A stretch of 64,000 nt of DNA from Flavobacteriales bacterium UBA4110. GTDB lineage: Bacteria > Bacteroidota > Bacteroidia > Flavobacteriales > Weeksellaceae. Position 1 is the first letter of the stretch; each line of letters starts with the position of its first letter. The stretch lies in the NCBI GenBank assembly GCA_002383165.1, contig DFXK01000007.1, positions 55,224-119,223 of the forward strand, written 5' to 3'. The translations under genes were made by a program, and so were the position numbers. This document shows, one piece after another, positions 1 through 8,418 of this stretch. Under the pieces are notes generated by a model, which had not been told where the DNA came from, made no database searches, and saw only the letters and a list, made by a program, of their open reading frames with translations.

Positions 1-103
1 AGGTGATTACTTTTTTCTCATTATCAGAATTGATAATTTCAAAACTTTGTCCAAAAGACAAAATTGAAGCAAAAAAGAAGAGTATTACCGTTAAATTTTT
101 CAT
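1..103 (-). CDS. Secreted protein, N-terminal part only
   Basis: The minus strand reads from an ATG at 103 through the window edge and gives 34 residues beginning MKNLTVILFFFASILSFGQS. This is a typical flavobacterial signal peptide with a likely cleavage after FGQ. The start lies 4 bases past the stop of the TSUP permease, so it is probably the last visible gene of the xdhC-moaA-mocA-moeA operon. The mature domain is outside the window, so no function can be given. Confidence 0.55.
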   Translation of the reverse strand, partial: MKNLTVILFFFASILSFGQSFEIINSDNEKKVIT

Positions 104-106
104 ATT

Positions 107-835
107 CTAAATGATTATTAATTTATATGCAGCCATCAGTAAAACGACTGCTAAGACATATTTGATTCCATTTTGGTTGAGTTTGGAAGACGCAAGATAA
201 GAACCCAATAATCCACCTGCAAATGCGCAAACGACGTACATCCACATATCATTGGTAAAAGAAATTTCTTTTGTAAGCATTCCGCCCAATCCCGAAACCG
301 AATTGACAAAGATAAATGCCGCGCTGATGGCTGCCGTTTGTTTTTGGTTGGTCCACTTTAATAAGATCAGAACCGGTGACAATAAAATTCCACCTCCAAT
401 GCCAATCATTCCTGAAAATAATCCAATTACACCTCCAAAAATCAATGATAAATAGAGATTAGGTTCTTTCAAATCTTTATCATCAGGACTTTTGAAAAAG
501 AAAAAGCGAAATACTGGAAACAGTAATAGAACGCCCAAAATTCTTTTATATAAAACATCTTCGATATGAATCATTCCGCCCACAAAAGCGAGTGGAATAG
601 AGGCGATAGCAATGGGAAGAAAGATACGGAGCTTAAAATGTCCTCCTCTGTAATATTGCATAAAAGACGTCATCGAAACAAAAAGATTGAGTACCAAAGC
701 AGTTGGTTTCATCTCTTTCGGAGCAACGCCATAAAGAGCCATCAAAGCAAGGTAACCACTTGCACCGCCGTGCCCTACAGCAGCATACAGAGCTGCTATA
801 ACGAATAAAATGATATAAAAAACTTCTACATTCAT
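107..835 (-). CDS. TSUP-family (TauE/SafE) membrane permease
   Basis: A 242-residue hydrophobic protein with the two half-repeats of the TauE/SafE family: a glycine-rich GHGGASGYLAL stretch near residue 21 and a second GMIGIGGGILLSPVL stretch near residue 140. About eight membrane segments are expected. Family members move sulfite, sulfonates or other small organic anions across the inner membrane; the substrate here is unknown. Its ATG overlaps the moeA stop (TAATG), so translation is probably coupled to the molybdenum cofactor operon. Orthologues are often found beside xanthine-dehydrogenase accessory genes in Bacteroidetes (recalled, not checked). Confidence 0.8.
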   Translation of the reverse strand: MNVEVFYIILFVIAALYAAVGHGGASGYLALMALYGVAPKEMKPTALVLNLFVSMTSFMQYYRGGHFKLRIFLPIAIASIPLAFVGGMIHIEDVLYKRILGVLLLFPVFRFFFFKSPDDKDLKEPNLYLSLIFGGVIGLFSGMIGIGGGILLSPVLILLKWTNQKQTAAISAAFIFVNSVSGLGGMLTKEISFTNDMWMYVVCAFAGGLLGSYLASSKLNQNGIKYVLAVVLLMAAYKLIII

Positions 836-2010
836 TACTTTAAAATTATAATTTCAACCACTTCATCTTTTTCACATCCCTCGGATTCCTCACTTAAAAT
901 AATCAGGCAGTTTGCCTCTGCAAAACTTTGGAGCTTGTAAGATTCCTGAGCGTGAAGCGGAGAAACTTTTCCATCTTTGTAAATTGCCTTGAGGAAATGC
1001 GTAAGGCCTTTCTTTTTCTTATAGGTTGAAGTAACAGTAGCTGTTGTTGTATTTGTAATCGCAGGCTTTTTTGTTAATTCTGAAAGAAGCGGTGCGACAT
1101 AAAGATAAAAACAGGTGAGAGCCGAAGATGGATTCCCCGGCAGTCCAAAAACTAATTTTTCTCCTTTTGTTCCAAAGTAAAGTGGTTTTCCCGGCTTCTG
1201 TTTTATTTTATGGAATTGTTGCTGGATCTCACATATTTTTGTGGCTTCAATAACAAAGTCATAATCGCCTACACTTACACCGCCAACCAACAATACAATA
1301 TCCGTTTTTGAAACAGCAGATTCCAGAACTTTTTGTATTTCTTCAGGGTTATCTTTTACCCAAAAAGTATCAATCTTCTGAATTCCTGATTGTCGTAAAA
1401 CACTTTCTAATTGTATGGTATTGGATTCAAATATTTGCCCGAATTCCAAAGTTTCTCCAGGTTTCTTTAATTCATTTCCGGTTAAAATCAGAGATACACT
1501 TGACGGAGCATACACTTTCACTTTCGTGCATCCGATGCCTGCCAAATATCCAATGGCTGCGGCTGAAAGATAGCTGTCTGAGCTTATTGCAACGGTATTA
1601 ATTTTTGCGTCACTGCCGATGGGTCTTACATTCAGCCCTTCTTCCAGCTCTCTTTCTTCTATAATTAATTTGTTATTTTCAACAATCACTTTTTCCTGCA
1701 TTACCACAGTATCCGCTCCGAAAGGTAGAGGTGCGCCTGTGAAAATACGATAGGCGGTTCCTTTTTCAAGTTGAAATTGCTCGGTACATCCTGCAGGAAT
1801 TTCACCAACAATTTTCAAAGGTTGATTTCTATCCTGAAAACGAATTGCATAGCCATCCATAGAGGATTGTAAGAAATTTGGAATGTTGTATTTTGAATAA
1901 ATATCTTCGGAGGTGGTGTATCCGAAGGCTTCTTTTAAAGGAAGAATTTGTTGTTTTTTTTGCGGAATATTTTGCTTGATGATTTCCTGAGCTTCTTTTA
2001 CGCTAATCAT
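835..2010 (-). CDS. moeA: Molybdopterin molybdenumtransferase MoeA
   Basis: This 391-residue protein inserts molybdate into adenylylated molybdopterin, the last step common to all Moco forms, in the cytoplasm. Visible family motifs in order are SMDGYA near residue 50, LTGNEL near 176, GGVSVGDYD near 245, GLPGNPSSA near 290, and a C-terminal domain IV with HAQESYKLQSFAEAN. Length matches the family (about 390-410). It overlaps mocA upstream by four bases (ATGA) and the permease downstream by one base, so it sits inside a translationally coupled operon. No defects are seen. Confidence 0.93.
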   Translation of the reverse strand: MISVKEAQEIIKQNIPQKKQQILPLKEAFGYTTSEDIYSKYNIPNFLQSSMDGYAIRFQDRNQPLKIVGEIPAGCTEQFQLEKGTAYRIFTGAPLPFGADTVVMQEKVIVENNKLIIEERELEEGLNVRPIGSDAKINTVAISSDSYLSAAAIGYLAGIGCTKVKVYAPSSVSLILTGNELKKPGETLEFGQIFESNTIQLESVLRQSGIQKIDTFWVKDNPEEIQKVLESAVSKTDIVLLVGGVSVGDYDFVIEATKICEIQQQFHKIKQKPGKPLYFGTKGEKLVFGLPGNPSSALTCFYLYVAPLLSELTKKPAITNTTTATVTSTYKKKKGLTHFLKAIYKDGKVSPLHAQESYKLQSFAEANCLIILSEESEGCEKDEVVEIIILK

Positions 2011-2603
2011 TTATTAAATTTTAAATTATCATAATCCGAAGGGGTATCAATGTCGATTGCCCCTTTTTCAAATTCAAAAATAGCGACATCATCACTATTT
2101 TGAAGGATTATTTTTTTTGCACCCTGTTCTCCCTCTAGCTGAATCAACTCTTCAAAATATTTTTTCGAGAATAAAGCCGGAACACCTAATGTTTCTGCAT
2201 ATTTTGCCACGACAATTTCTTTTGCTGAGTTTTCAAAAATCTTCATCATATCAACAAAAATTTCATTGTTGAGGTAGGGTTGGTCACAAACAGAAATGAA
2301 ACATTTTTGCATTTCCGGGAATTTTGACAACAACGTTTTTACACCCAAATTGATGGAAGACGCCATTCCGGATTTCCAATTTGTATTGATGCAGATTGAA
2401 ATATTTTTATCTTGAATTGATGATTCTATTTTTTCGTGTTCCGAACCTAAAACAAGGATGATATTTTCTTTTTCAAAGACATTCAAAGAAGTATCGATGA
2501 TTTTCTCGAGCAATGTTTTTCCTTCAAACAATAGCAATTGTTTAGGAGAGCCCAGTCTTGAAGAACATCCGGCTGCGAGTAATATGATGCCTGTATTTTT
2601 CAT
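2007..2603 (-). CDS. mocA: Molybdenum cofactor cytidylyltransferase-type NTP transferase (MocA/MobA-like)
   Basis: A 198-residue nucleotidyltransferase with the signature LAAGCSSRLGSPKQLLL at residues 9-25, WKSGMASSI near 76, CDQP near 108, a GVPALF stretch near 140 and DIDTPSDYD near the C-terminus. The PKQLL form and the neighbouring xdhC point to the CTP-using MocA branch, which makes molybdopterin cytosine dinucleotide for xanthine-dehydrogenase-family enzymes, rather than GTP-using MobA. That subdivision is an inference from motif and context. It overlaps moeA by four bases and moaA by one base. Confidence 0.82.
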   Translation of the reverse strand: MKNTGIILLAAGCSSRLGSPKQLLLFEGKTLLEKIIDTSLNVFEKENIILVLGSEHEKIESSIQDKNISICINTNWKSGMASSINLGVKTLLSKFPEMQKCFISVCDQPYLNNEIFVDMMKIFENSAKEIVVAKYAETLGVPALFSKKYFEELIQLEGEQGAKKIILQNSDDVAIFEFEKGAIDIDTPSDYDNLKFNK

Positions 2604-3583
2604 TATCCTCCGATATTTATCATGCTCCTGTTTTGGATAACGGATGCTTCAATATTTTCAAATTTTTCATTGAGCTGTCCACCCTGAGTTTTTGCCTTTG
2701 ACCAAATTGCCGATTGAATAATCGGTAAAATATCCTGATTTTCTCTCAAAGGGGTAAGCAAATCGGTTTCCTTTTTAGAAAAGAGACAGTTTTTCAATTT
2801 TCCGTCTGCTGTCAATCTAATTCTGTTGCATCCACTGCAAAAAGGCTCGCTCATGGTACTAATGATGGCAAAATTCCCCTGATGTCCTGAAACGGAAAAA
2901 CTTTTTGCAGTATCGTGAATTCCCATTGGAAGAGGTTTGAAGTCATATCTAGTGGCTATGATTTCTAAAATTTCTTTTTGAGTCATCACCTGATTACTTG
3001 TCCATCGGTTTCCTGTAAAAGGCATAAATTCAATAAAACGAACTTCGACCTTGTTATTTTTTGTAAATTCTATAAAATCACAAATCTCATCATCATTAAT
3101 TCCCTTCATCAAAACGACATTGATTTTCGTTTTAATATTATGGATTAATAAAAGGTCAATATTGCTCATTACGCGGTCGAAATAATTTCTGCGAGTGATC
3201 TTTAGAAACTTATCTGAATGAAGTGTATCTAAACTGATATTGATGCTGTGAAAATCTGCATGAACAATATCGGGAAGCATATCATCGATACGAATTCCAT
3301 TAGTTGTACAAGTAAGTTGCACAGGTAATTTGCCCAAATTATGAATGATTTTAGCAGCATCTTTTCTTACAAAAGGTTCGCCTCCCGTAAGCCTGATTTT
3401 GTTCACTCCGTGTTGCACCAATAATTTTGCCAACGTATCAATTTCCTCCACCTGCATCAATTTAGAGTGAGGTGTAAAGTCATAATTTTCCTCGGGCATA
3501 CAATAGAAACAACGCAGATTACAGTTGTCTGTGAGTGATATCCTGAGATAGTTATGGGTTCTTCCAAATTGGTCTGTAAGCAT
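2603..3583 (-). CDS. moaA: GTP 3',8-cyclase MoaA (radical SAM)
   Basis: A 326-residue radical SAM enzyme that starts molybdopterin synthesis by rearranging GTP. The SAM-cluster cysteines are C21, C25 and C28 in CNLRCFYC. The second 4Fe-4S cluster is the CSGCNRIRL segment plus a further Cys in LKNCLF near residues 250-266. The protein ends in GG, the conserved tail that MoaA inserts into its active site. The partner moaC is not in the window. It starts 3 bases after the xdhC stop and overlaps mocA by one base. Confidence 0.94.
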   Translation of the reverse strand: MLTDQFGRTHNYLRISLTDNCNLRCFYCMPEENYDFTPHSKLMQVEEIDTLAKLLVQHGVNKIRLTGGEPFVRKDAAKIIHNLGKLPVQLTCTTNGIRIDDMLPDIVHADFHSINISLDTLHSDKFLKITRRNYFDRVMSNIDLLLIHNIKTKINVVLMKGINDDEICDFIEFTKNNKVEVRFIEFMPFTGNRWTSNQVMTQKEILEIIATRYDFKPLPMGIHDTAKSFSVSGHQGNFAIISTMSEPFCSGCNRIRLTADGKLKNCLFSKKETDLLTPLRENQDILPIIQSAIWSKAKTQGGQLNEKFENIEASVIQNRSMINIGG

Positions 3584-3586
3584 AAT

Positions 3587-4723
3587 TTATTTATAAATAC
3601 TGACCGTGTCAGTATGGATTTTTTCTTTTTTGTCCCGAAGTGATGTACCGTTTTTTCCACTAAGCACCGCTTTGATTTCGGCTGTGATAGAAATAGCAAT
3701 TTCCTCGGATGTTTCTGCACCAATATCCATTCCAACCGGTCCGTAGAGTTTGTTTAAGATGTCTTCTGTGACCATTATGTTAGAATTTTTAAGGTCTTCC
3801 AGCATTCTGTTAAGCTTCGTTTTCGGACCTAAAAGCCCGATATATTTCAAAGGTTTGTCGATGATTAATTTTAAAAGTTCAAGGTCATAATTATAATTAT
3901 GGGTCATCAGGACAAAAACAGTATTTTCATCGATTTCAATTGTATTGATAATTTCTTCAGGTTTGACAATGAAAACATCATCAGCATTCGGAAACCTGTT
4001 TTTGATTGCATGTGTTGCTCTTCCGTCTGCAACCACTATTTTCCAGCCTAAAATAAATGCAGTTTCTACCAAAGGTTTGGCATCATTTCCTGCTCCGGCA
4101 ATAACCAATACGATTTGTGGCAGATTGTAATTCAGTAAGATTTCGCATTCGTTACCCTCAACTTCAACTTTACTGAGAGTACTTTTTTTACTGATTAAAG
4201 CTGTTTTTGCTGATTCAGTAATTTCATTTTTGACAGAGTTAACAGAAGAAAATAATGCAATTGTTTCATCGGTTAAAAATCCCACTGTCCCCATTTGGAA
4301 ATTTCTTTTTTCAATGGAAAATAAAGTTGTAATTATTGAATCATTTCTTTTTTCAACAGCTTTTTCTAAAAGTTGAATTGGATTTTCTGAAGAATTTTCA
4401 TCAATATATTCAAATAAAATATGTACAATACCATTGCAACCCAACTGCACACCAAATTCTACATCATCAGGATTACTGGTATCATAAGTGATCAATTTAT
4501 TGCTTTTTTGATGAATAGCCAAAATAGCTTTACGCAAAGCATCACCTTCCAGGCAACCACCGCTGATAGCACCCGTTAGCTGACCATCTTCTGTGACCAA
4601 CATTCTTGCACCGGCCTGCCTGTAAGAAGAACCTTCAACTTTCACAACGGTTGCCAAAGCAGTTTTTAAACCATCGTTTTGAGCTTTTTTGTAGGCTATG
4701 ATGATATCATTGATTTCTTTCAT
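3587..4723 (-). CDS. xdhC: XdhC/CoxI-family Moco maturation protein
   Basis: A 378-residue protein of the XdhC family, which binds Moco, promotes its sulfuration and delivers it to xanthine-dehydrogenase-type enzymes. The N-terminal XdhC domain has SSYRQAGARML near residue 32 and a GGCLEGD motif near 55. The C-terminal Rossmann domain has IAGAGNDAKPL near 208 and VADGRATHA. It is the first gene of the minus-strand operon and diverges from the broken iorA, so it probably once served that enzyme as well as the paoABC operon at 11.3-15.1 kb. Confidence 0.9.
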   Translation of the reverse strand: MKEINDIIIAYKKAQNDGLKTALATVVKVEGSSYRQAGARMLVTEDGQLTGAISGGCLEGDALRKAILAIHQKSNKLITYDTSNPDDVEFGVQLGCNGIVHILFEYIDENSSENPIQLLEKAVEKRNDSIITTLFSIEKRNFQMGTVGFLTDETIALFSSVNSVKNEITESAKTALISKKSTLSKVEVEGNECEILLNYNLPQIVLVIAGAGNDAKPLVETAFILGWKIVVADGRATHAIKNRFPNADDVFIVKPEEIINTIEIDENTVFVLMTHNYNYDLELLKLIIDKPLKYIGLLGPKTKLNRMLEDLKNSNIMVTEDILNKLYGPVGMDIGAETSEEIAISITAEIKAVLSGKNGTSLRDKKEKIHTDTVSIYK

Positions 4724-4784
4724 TGCGTAAATATTGTGCTTTAAAAAAGGTTGTTCATTTTAAGATATTATACGAGAATTGTAT

Positions 4785-4792
4785 CAAATTTA
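4785..4792 (-). promoter_or_regulatory. Candidate -7 box for the xdhC-moaA operon
   Basis: On the minus strand the sequence TAAATTTG fits the Bacteroidetes -7 consensus TAnnTTTG and lies about 60 bases before the xdhC ATG. No convincing -33 TTTG at the usual distance is seen, so this is a motif match only. Confidence 0.4.
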
Positions 4793-4945
4793 TGGAATTT
4801 ATACCTTTTATTTACTTGAATTTCCATAAACAGTAATATTGGTATGAAAAACCGTAATTTAGTTAATGGGAAAATTTTTCGATTTAGCCATATTTGTTGT
4901 ATATCTAATTTACAATAAAACTACAACGTAAAAAATAATCTGTAT

Positions 4946-5158
4946 GCAAAGTTAAATATCAATTATAAAGAATATTCATTAGATATCGACCCATCGACAC
5001 CCTTATTGTGGGTTCTTCGTGATCATCTGAATTTAGTGGGTACTAAATATGGTTGCGGAGTTGCTGCTTGTGGTGCTTGTGTTGTTCATATGGATGGAGA
5101 GGCGGTACGTTCTTGTGTGACTAAAATACAAAGGGCGGTAGGAAAGAAAATTGATTTC
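4946..5158 (+). pseudogene. iorA: iorA fragment: N-terminal [2Fe-2S] half of an isoquinoline 1-oxidoreductase alpha-type subunit
   Basis: The plus strand reads AKLNINYKEYSLDIDPSTPL onward and includes the plant-type ferredoxin cysteines in GCGVAACGACVVHMDG and SCVTKIQRA. This is the first half of the small iron-sulfur subunit of IorA-type molybdenum hydroxylases. The reading frame has no start codon: the bases TATGCAAAG suggest a lost G from ATG-GCA-AAG, a one-base deletion. It breaks off after VGKKI, where the next part of the gene is found inverted. It diverges from xdhC, as expected for a client enzyme. Non-functional. Confidence 0.8.
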
Positions 5159-5159
5159 C

Positions 5160-5268
5160 CTTAGCAATACAGCCGCCGACATGATCTGTCCGGAATGACA
5201 ATAGCCGCATTGTGGGACATCAACTTCTTTCCACGCTTTTTGCAATGGATGATTTCCATCTTCCGAAC
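5160..5268 (-). pseudogene. iorA fragment: middle segment in inverted orientation
   Basis: The minus strand here reads RSEDGNHPLQKAWKEVDVPQ followed by CGYCHSGQIMSAAVLL. This is exactly the part that should follow the plus-strand iorA piece, including the second cluster motif CGYC. It is therefore an in-place inversion of about 110 bp. The C-terminal CRCG segment and the large iorB gene are absent. The right edge abuts the truncated recombinase of the IS91-like element, so the rearrangement and the insertion are probably linked. Confidence 0.78.
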
Positions 5269-6127
5269 GGTTTCGGTGTTGGGAAGAAGCCAAAGTACGT
5301 TTCAAAATTACTCCAGACACGTCGCTGCGGTGTCGCTACATTTCGGGAAAATTCCTACAGAATTGGATCCCGAGCAAATTCACGATTACCTTTTTTACCT
5401 TCAGAAAAAATCTAAATCTCCATCACAATCGTATTTTAAACACACCGTTTACGGACTTCGATTTTTACTGAAATCGGAAGGTTTAAGCTACGATTTTCTG
5501 AGTCTTCCGGAAATTAAAAAAGAGAAAAAACTGCCTGTAGTGCTTAGTAAACAGGAGGTTTGGCAGATGTTGTCCGGCTGTAAACTTTTAAAGCATAAAG
5601 TCCTAATCGGGATTCTTTACGGTTGCGAATTGCGCTGTATGGAGGTTAGAAATCTCCGTTTATGCGACTTAGATTTTGATAGAAAACAGTTGAAAGTGGT
5701 TCAGGGAAAAGGCAAAAAAGACCGTTATTTGCCACTTTCCGATCATTTGATTCGGGGACTCAAAAAGTATATCGAAGCTGAAAAACCAGAAGATTATCTC
5801 TTTGGAATGCCACGAGAAGGAAGAGCTGGCGCTTCGACTTCGCTCAGCACAGGCTTCGATTCCAGATATTCGCAACGAGGCGTTCAGTGGGTGGTAAAAC
5901 AGGCATCAAGAGCAGCAAAAATCTTGAAAGAAGTGAGTGTTCATACGCTTCGTCACAGTTTTGCCACGCATCTTCTTGAAGATGGGATGGATATTTTAAG
6001 CATCGAAAATCTCCTCGGCCACGAAAGTATTGATAGGACGTTGATTTATCTCCAAATTGCACAACTTTCCACACAAAAACTCTTTTCACCGCTCGATACC
6101 CTTTTTTCAGAATTTGGAAAAAAATGA
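5195..6127 (+). CDS. Tyrosine recombinase of the IS91-like element, probably N-terminally truncated
   Basis: Family similarity begins at VLGRSQSTFQNYSRHVAA. The SAM-like N-domain follows, then the catalytic domain with an Arg region YGCELRCMEVRNL, a His-x-x-Arg box VHTLRHSFATHLL, GHESIDRTLIYL and the Tyr in LIYLQ. The first 20-25 codons of the open frame run through the inverted iorA piece, so the native start is lost and any start (ATG at 5195 or 5249) is accidental. Residues near 210-222 carry a short extra stretch encoded by a repeat-like sequence at 5831-5858. The stop overlaps the transposase ATG (ATGA). Confidence 0.75.
   Translation: MTIAALWDINFFPRFLQWMISIFRTVSVLGRSQSTFQNYSRHVAAVSLHFGKIPTELDPEQIHDYLFYLQKKSKSPSQSYFKHTVYGLRFLLKSEGLSYDFLSLPEIKKEKKLPVVLSKQEVWQMLSGCKLLKHKVLIGILYGCELRCMEVRNLRLCDLDFDRKQLKVVQGKGKKDRYLPLSDHLIRGLKKYIEAEKPEDYLFGMPREGRAGASTSLSTGFDSRYSQRGVQWVVKQASRAAKILKEVSVHTLRHSFATHLLEDGMDILSIENLLGHESIDRTLIYLQIAQLSTQKLFSPLDTLFSEFGKK
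5831..5858. repeat. REP-like short repeat inside the recombinase gene
   Basis: The bases GCTTCGACTTCGCTCAGCAC continuing to AGGCTTCG resemble the widespread bacterial short repeat whose reverse strand reads TGAGCGAAGTCGAAG. It adds roughly a dozen residues (GASTSLSTGF) before FDSRYSQRG, where relatives are shorter. The identification as a dispersed repeat comes from memory; only one copy is seen in this window. Confidence 0.4.
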
Positions 6128-7338
6128 GCGGTTTAAAAACCATAAAAAAACAGTCAGTTCAACCTCAATATCAACCTCAATATGAAGTCACCGATGTTTT
6201 AAATATTTTAGGTTCAAAATTGGAAAATTTAGAACTTAATTCTTGGCAGTTAAGAACTTTATTTGCCTTAAAAAAGTGCAGAACTTCGGCTTTGGGCGGT
6301 CATATCGATGCTTGTGATGAATGTGGAAATGTAAGCATCAGTTACAACTCCTGCCGAAACCGTCACTGCCCAAAATGTCAGAGCAAAAACCGAGAGCAAT
6401 GGATTGAAAATCGGGAAACCGAACTGCTTCCGGTACCTTATTTCCACGTGGTTTTTACGCTTCCTGATGTATTGAACAAAGCCGTACTTCACGAGCCCAA
6501 GATGTTGTATGATATATTGTTTGAATCGGCTTGGGAAACCCTTCAAACGTTTGGCAAAAACAAAAATCTCCAAATGGGAATGATTGCTGTTTTGCACACT
6601 TGGGGACAGAATCTGAGTCTGCATCCGCATTTGCACTGCATTGTTCCGGGCGGTGGAGTGAATGAAAACGGAACTTGGCAAAACATTAGAACTGACGGTA
6701 AATTTTTGTTTCCGGTAAAGGCTTTAAGCAAAGTTTTCAGGGCTAAATTTTGTGAGAAACTGAAGCATCAATTATCATTAAAATTGAATGAAAATCAACG
6801 AGAAAAATTTACTGAAAATGAGGCTGGGAATTACGAAAAATTAAGGCAAAGTTTGTGGGAAAAGCCTTGGGTAGTTTATTCTAAAAAGCCTTTTGGAAGC
6901 CCAAAATCGGTGGTGGAATATTTGGGTCGTTATTCCTACAAAATCGCGATCAGCAATCGGAGAATCAGAAAAATTGATGCTGAAAATGTAACGTTCGATT
7001 ACAAAGATTACCGCCAAAAAGGCATCAAAAAGCAGATGGTTTTGAGACACGAGGAGTTTATCCGAAGATTTGCGATGCATATTTTGCCCAAAAGATTTGT
7101 GAAAATCCGTCATTATGGTTTTTTGAGCAGCACCTGGAAGCGTATCAAACTTAAAAATCTGCAACAAAAATTAGGTATTCAAACCAAAGAAAAGCCCCTT
7201 CCTAAAGTTTTTCAGCCGAAATGTAGCTGTTGTAAAGTTGGAAACCTTGTCACAATTGCCACGTTCGATCTTCGAGGTCCGCCGCAATGGTTTTTGGAGA
7301 TGAGCCGAAATTTACCTGTTCCTAAATCTGCATTTTAA
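6124..7338 (+). CDS. IS91-family transposase (HUH/Y type)
   Basis: A 404-residue transposase. The N-terminal zinc-binding region is CDECGNVSISYNSC followed by CRNRHCPKCQ. The HUH metal site is HPHLHCIVPGGG near residue 175, and the Tyr region is YLGRYSYKIAISNRRI near 270. IS91-family enzymes move single-stranded DNA by a rolling-circle mechanism, nicking at an origin end and ending at a hairpin end. Full family length and no stops, so it may still be active even though the companion recombinase is truncated. Confidence 0.9.
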   Translation: MSGLKTIKKQSVQPQYQPQYEVTDVLNILGSKLENLELNSWQLRTLFALKKCRTSALGGHIDACDECGNVSISYNSCRNRHCPKCQSKNREQWIENRETELLPVPYFHVVFTLPDVLNKAVLHEPKMLYDILFESAWETLQTFGKNKNLQMGMIAVLHTWGQNLSLHPHLHCIVPGGGVNENGTWQNIRTDGKFLFPVKALSKVFRAKFCEKLKHQLSLKLNENQREKFTENEAGNYEKLRQSLWEKPWVVYSKKPFGSPKSVVEYLGRYSYKIAISNRRIRKIDAENVTFDYKDYRQKGIKKQMVLRHEEFIRRFAMHILPKRFVKIRHYGFLSSTWKRIKLKNLQQKLGIQTKEKPLPKVFQPKCSCCKVGNLVTIATFDLRGPPQWFLEMSRNLPVPKSAF

Positions 7339-7414
7339 AGATTTGGGTAAGGGAAATTATACCCAATTAGATGGATTACAGACTAAAAGCCACCACAATA
7401 CGACCGATAAAAAA

Positions 7415-7435
7415 AAGAGAACAACCTGTTCTCTT
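7415..7435. repeat. Perfect 9-bp inverted repeat near the IS91-like right end
   Basis: AAGAGAACA and TGTTCTCTT flank a three-base loop, about 77 bases after the transposase stop. IS91-type elements use GAAC/GTTC-containing hairpins near their ends, so this may be part of the element's terminal signal. It is also a short hairpin that could stop transcription, though no T-run follows. Confidence 0.5.
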
Positions 7436-7505
7436 GAAATATTCTCTAAAAATTTTACGATAAACCCATAGTGTTGAAAAAGCTCCCAAAGCTTCCGTTC
7501 AACAG

Positions 7506-7543
7506 GAGTTTCATTGTTGGCTCTTCGAGCCCAACGAAACTCT
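7506..7543. repeat. Imperfect inverted repeat at the junction with the alcohol dehydrogenase fragment
   Basis: GAGTTTC and GTTGGCTC on the left pair with GAGCCCAAC and GAAACTC on the right around a short loop, ending just before dehydrogenase homology resumes at about 7546. The position suggests the right terminus of the inserted element. Confidence 0.5.
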
Positions 7544-7545
7544 GG

Positions 7546-8121
7546 TTATTATGTGCAGGAATTACAGTTTATTCTCCATTAAAACATTGGGGAGCTGGTC
7601 CCGGAAAGAAGGTTGGTATTTTGGCAATAGGAGGTCTTGGCCATATTGCAATAAAAATTGCAAAAGCTATGGGTGCTGAAGTTATTGTTTTCACTACTTC
7701 ACCAGATAAAGTATCAGACGCTAAAAGACTCGGCGCTGATGAGGCTGTATTATCTTTCGATCAGGATGCGATGACCGCTTATGTGAATAAATTACACTTT
7801 ATCATTGATACTGTTTCTGCGAAACATGACGTCAATGTTTTTCTTAACTTATTACGTCATGACGGAACAGTAGTGTTGGTTGGCTTGCCACCGCAACCAT
7901 TAGAAATAGGAGCTTTTAATGTTGTTATGGGCCGTAAATCGTTCGCTGGATCTACTATTGGAGGTATTGCTGAAACTCAGGAAATGTTAGATTTTTGCTT
8001 TGAGCATAATATTGTAGCGGATAGTGAAATTATTAATATTCAAGATATTAATACTGCATTTGATCGTCTGGAAAGAGGTGATGTTAAGAATCGTTTTGTT
8101 ATAGATATGGCTTCATTATAA
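7546..8121 (+). pseudogene. Zinc-type alcohol dehydrogenase, 5'-truncated
   Basis: From LLCAGITVYSPLKHWGAGPG onward this is the C-terminal NAD(P)-binding half of a cinnamyl-alcohol/YahK-like dehydrogenase: GILAIGGLGHIAIKIAKAMG (Rossmann loop), LGADEAV, FIIDTVSA, DGTVVLVGLPP, and RGDVKNRFVIDM at the end. The N-terminal half with the catalytic zinc ligands is missing, lost at the IS91-like insertion. An ATG at 7471 lies in element DNA in the same frame and could give a fusion of 216 residues, but it would lack the catalytic domain. Confidence 0.8.
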
Positions 8122-8418
8122 AGTTAATTCGTAATTCATTTTTACAGGGTATGTCATTTTTGATGTACCCTTCTTAGTAATTGTCCAATTTTCTTAGTTA
8201 AAGATAAATAAATAGTAATGTTGGAAAACTTTCATTTTGATAGTTAGATTTCTTTTAAAGCCATGCTTATTATAATTATAAAAACCCTTAAACATATCGA
8301 GTAATCGATTGGCTAATAGTTGATATTTTATTTCTATTCTATTTTTTACGTAAGAAACTGTAATCTATCTTAATAATTTATAGACATCATAAATTAATTT
8401 GGTTTTGAAAATAATTTT

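Larger units (their letters stand above)
5268..7545 (+). mobile_element. IS91-like element with tyrosine recombinase and Y-type transposase, left end truncated
   Basis: A two-gene element: a tyrosine recombinase overlapping an IS91-family HUH transposase by four bases. The left boundary is set where iorA homology stops and recombinase homology begins. The right boundary is set where alcohol dehydrogenase homology resumes, just after an inverted repeat at 7506-7543. Normally such elements have sequence upstream of the recombinase; here the recombinase N-terminus itself runs into iorA DNA, so the left end is missing. Boundaries are estimates of about 10 bases precision. Confidence 0.72.

Noticed and set aside
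7471..7545. Functional start of the alcohol dehydrogenase at 7471
   Set aside because: The first 25 codons come from the mobile element end and the catalytic domain is missing.
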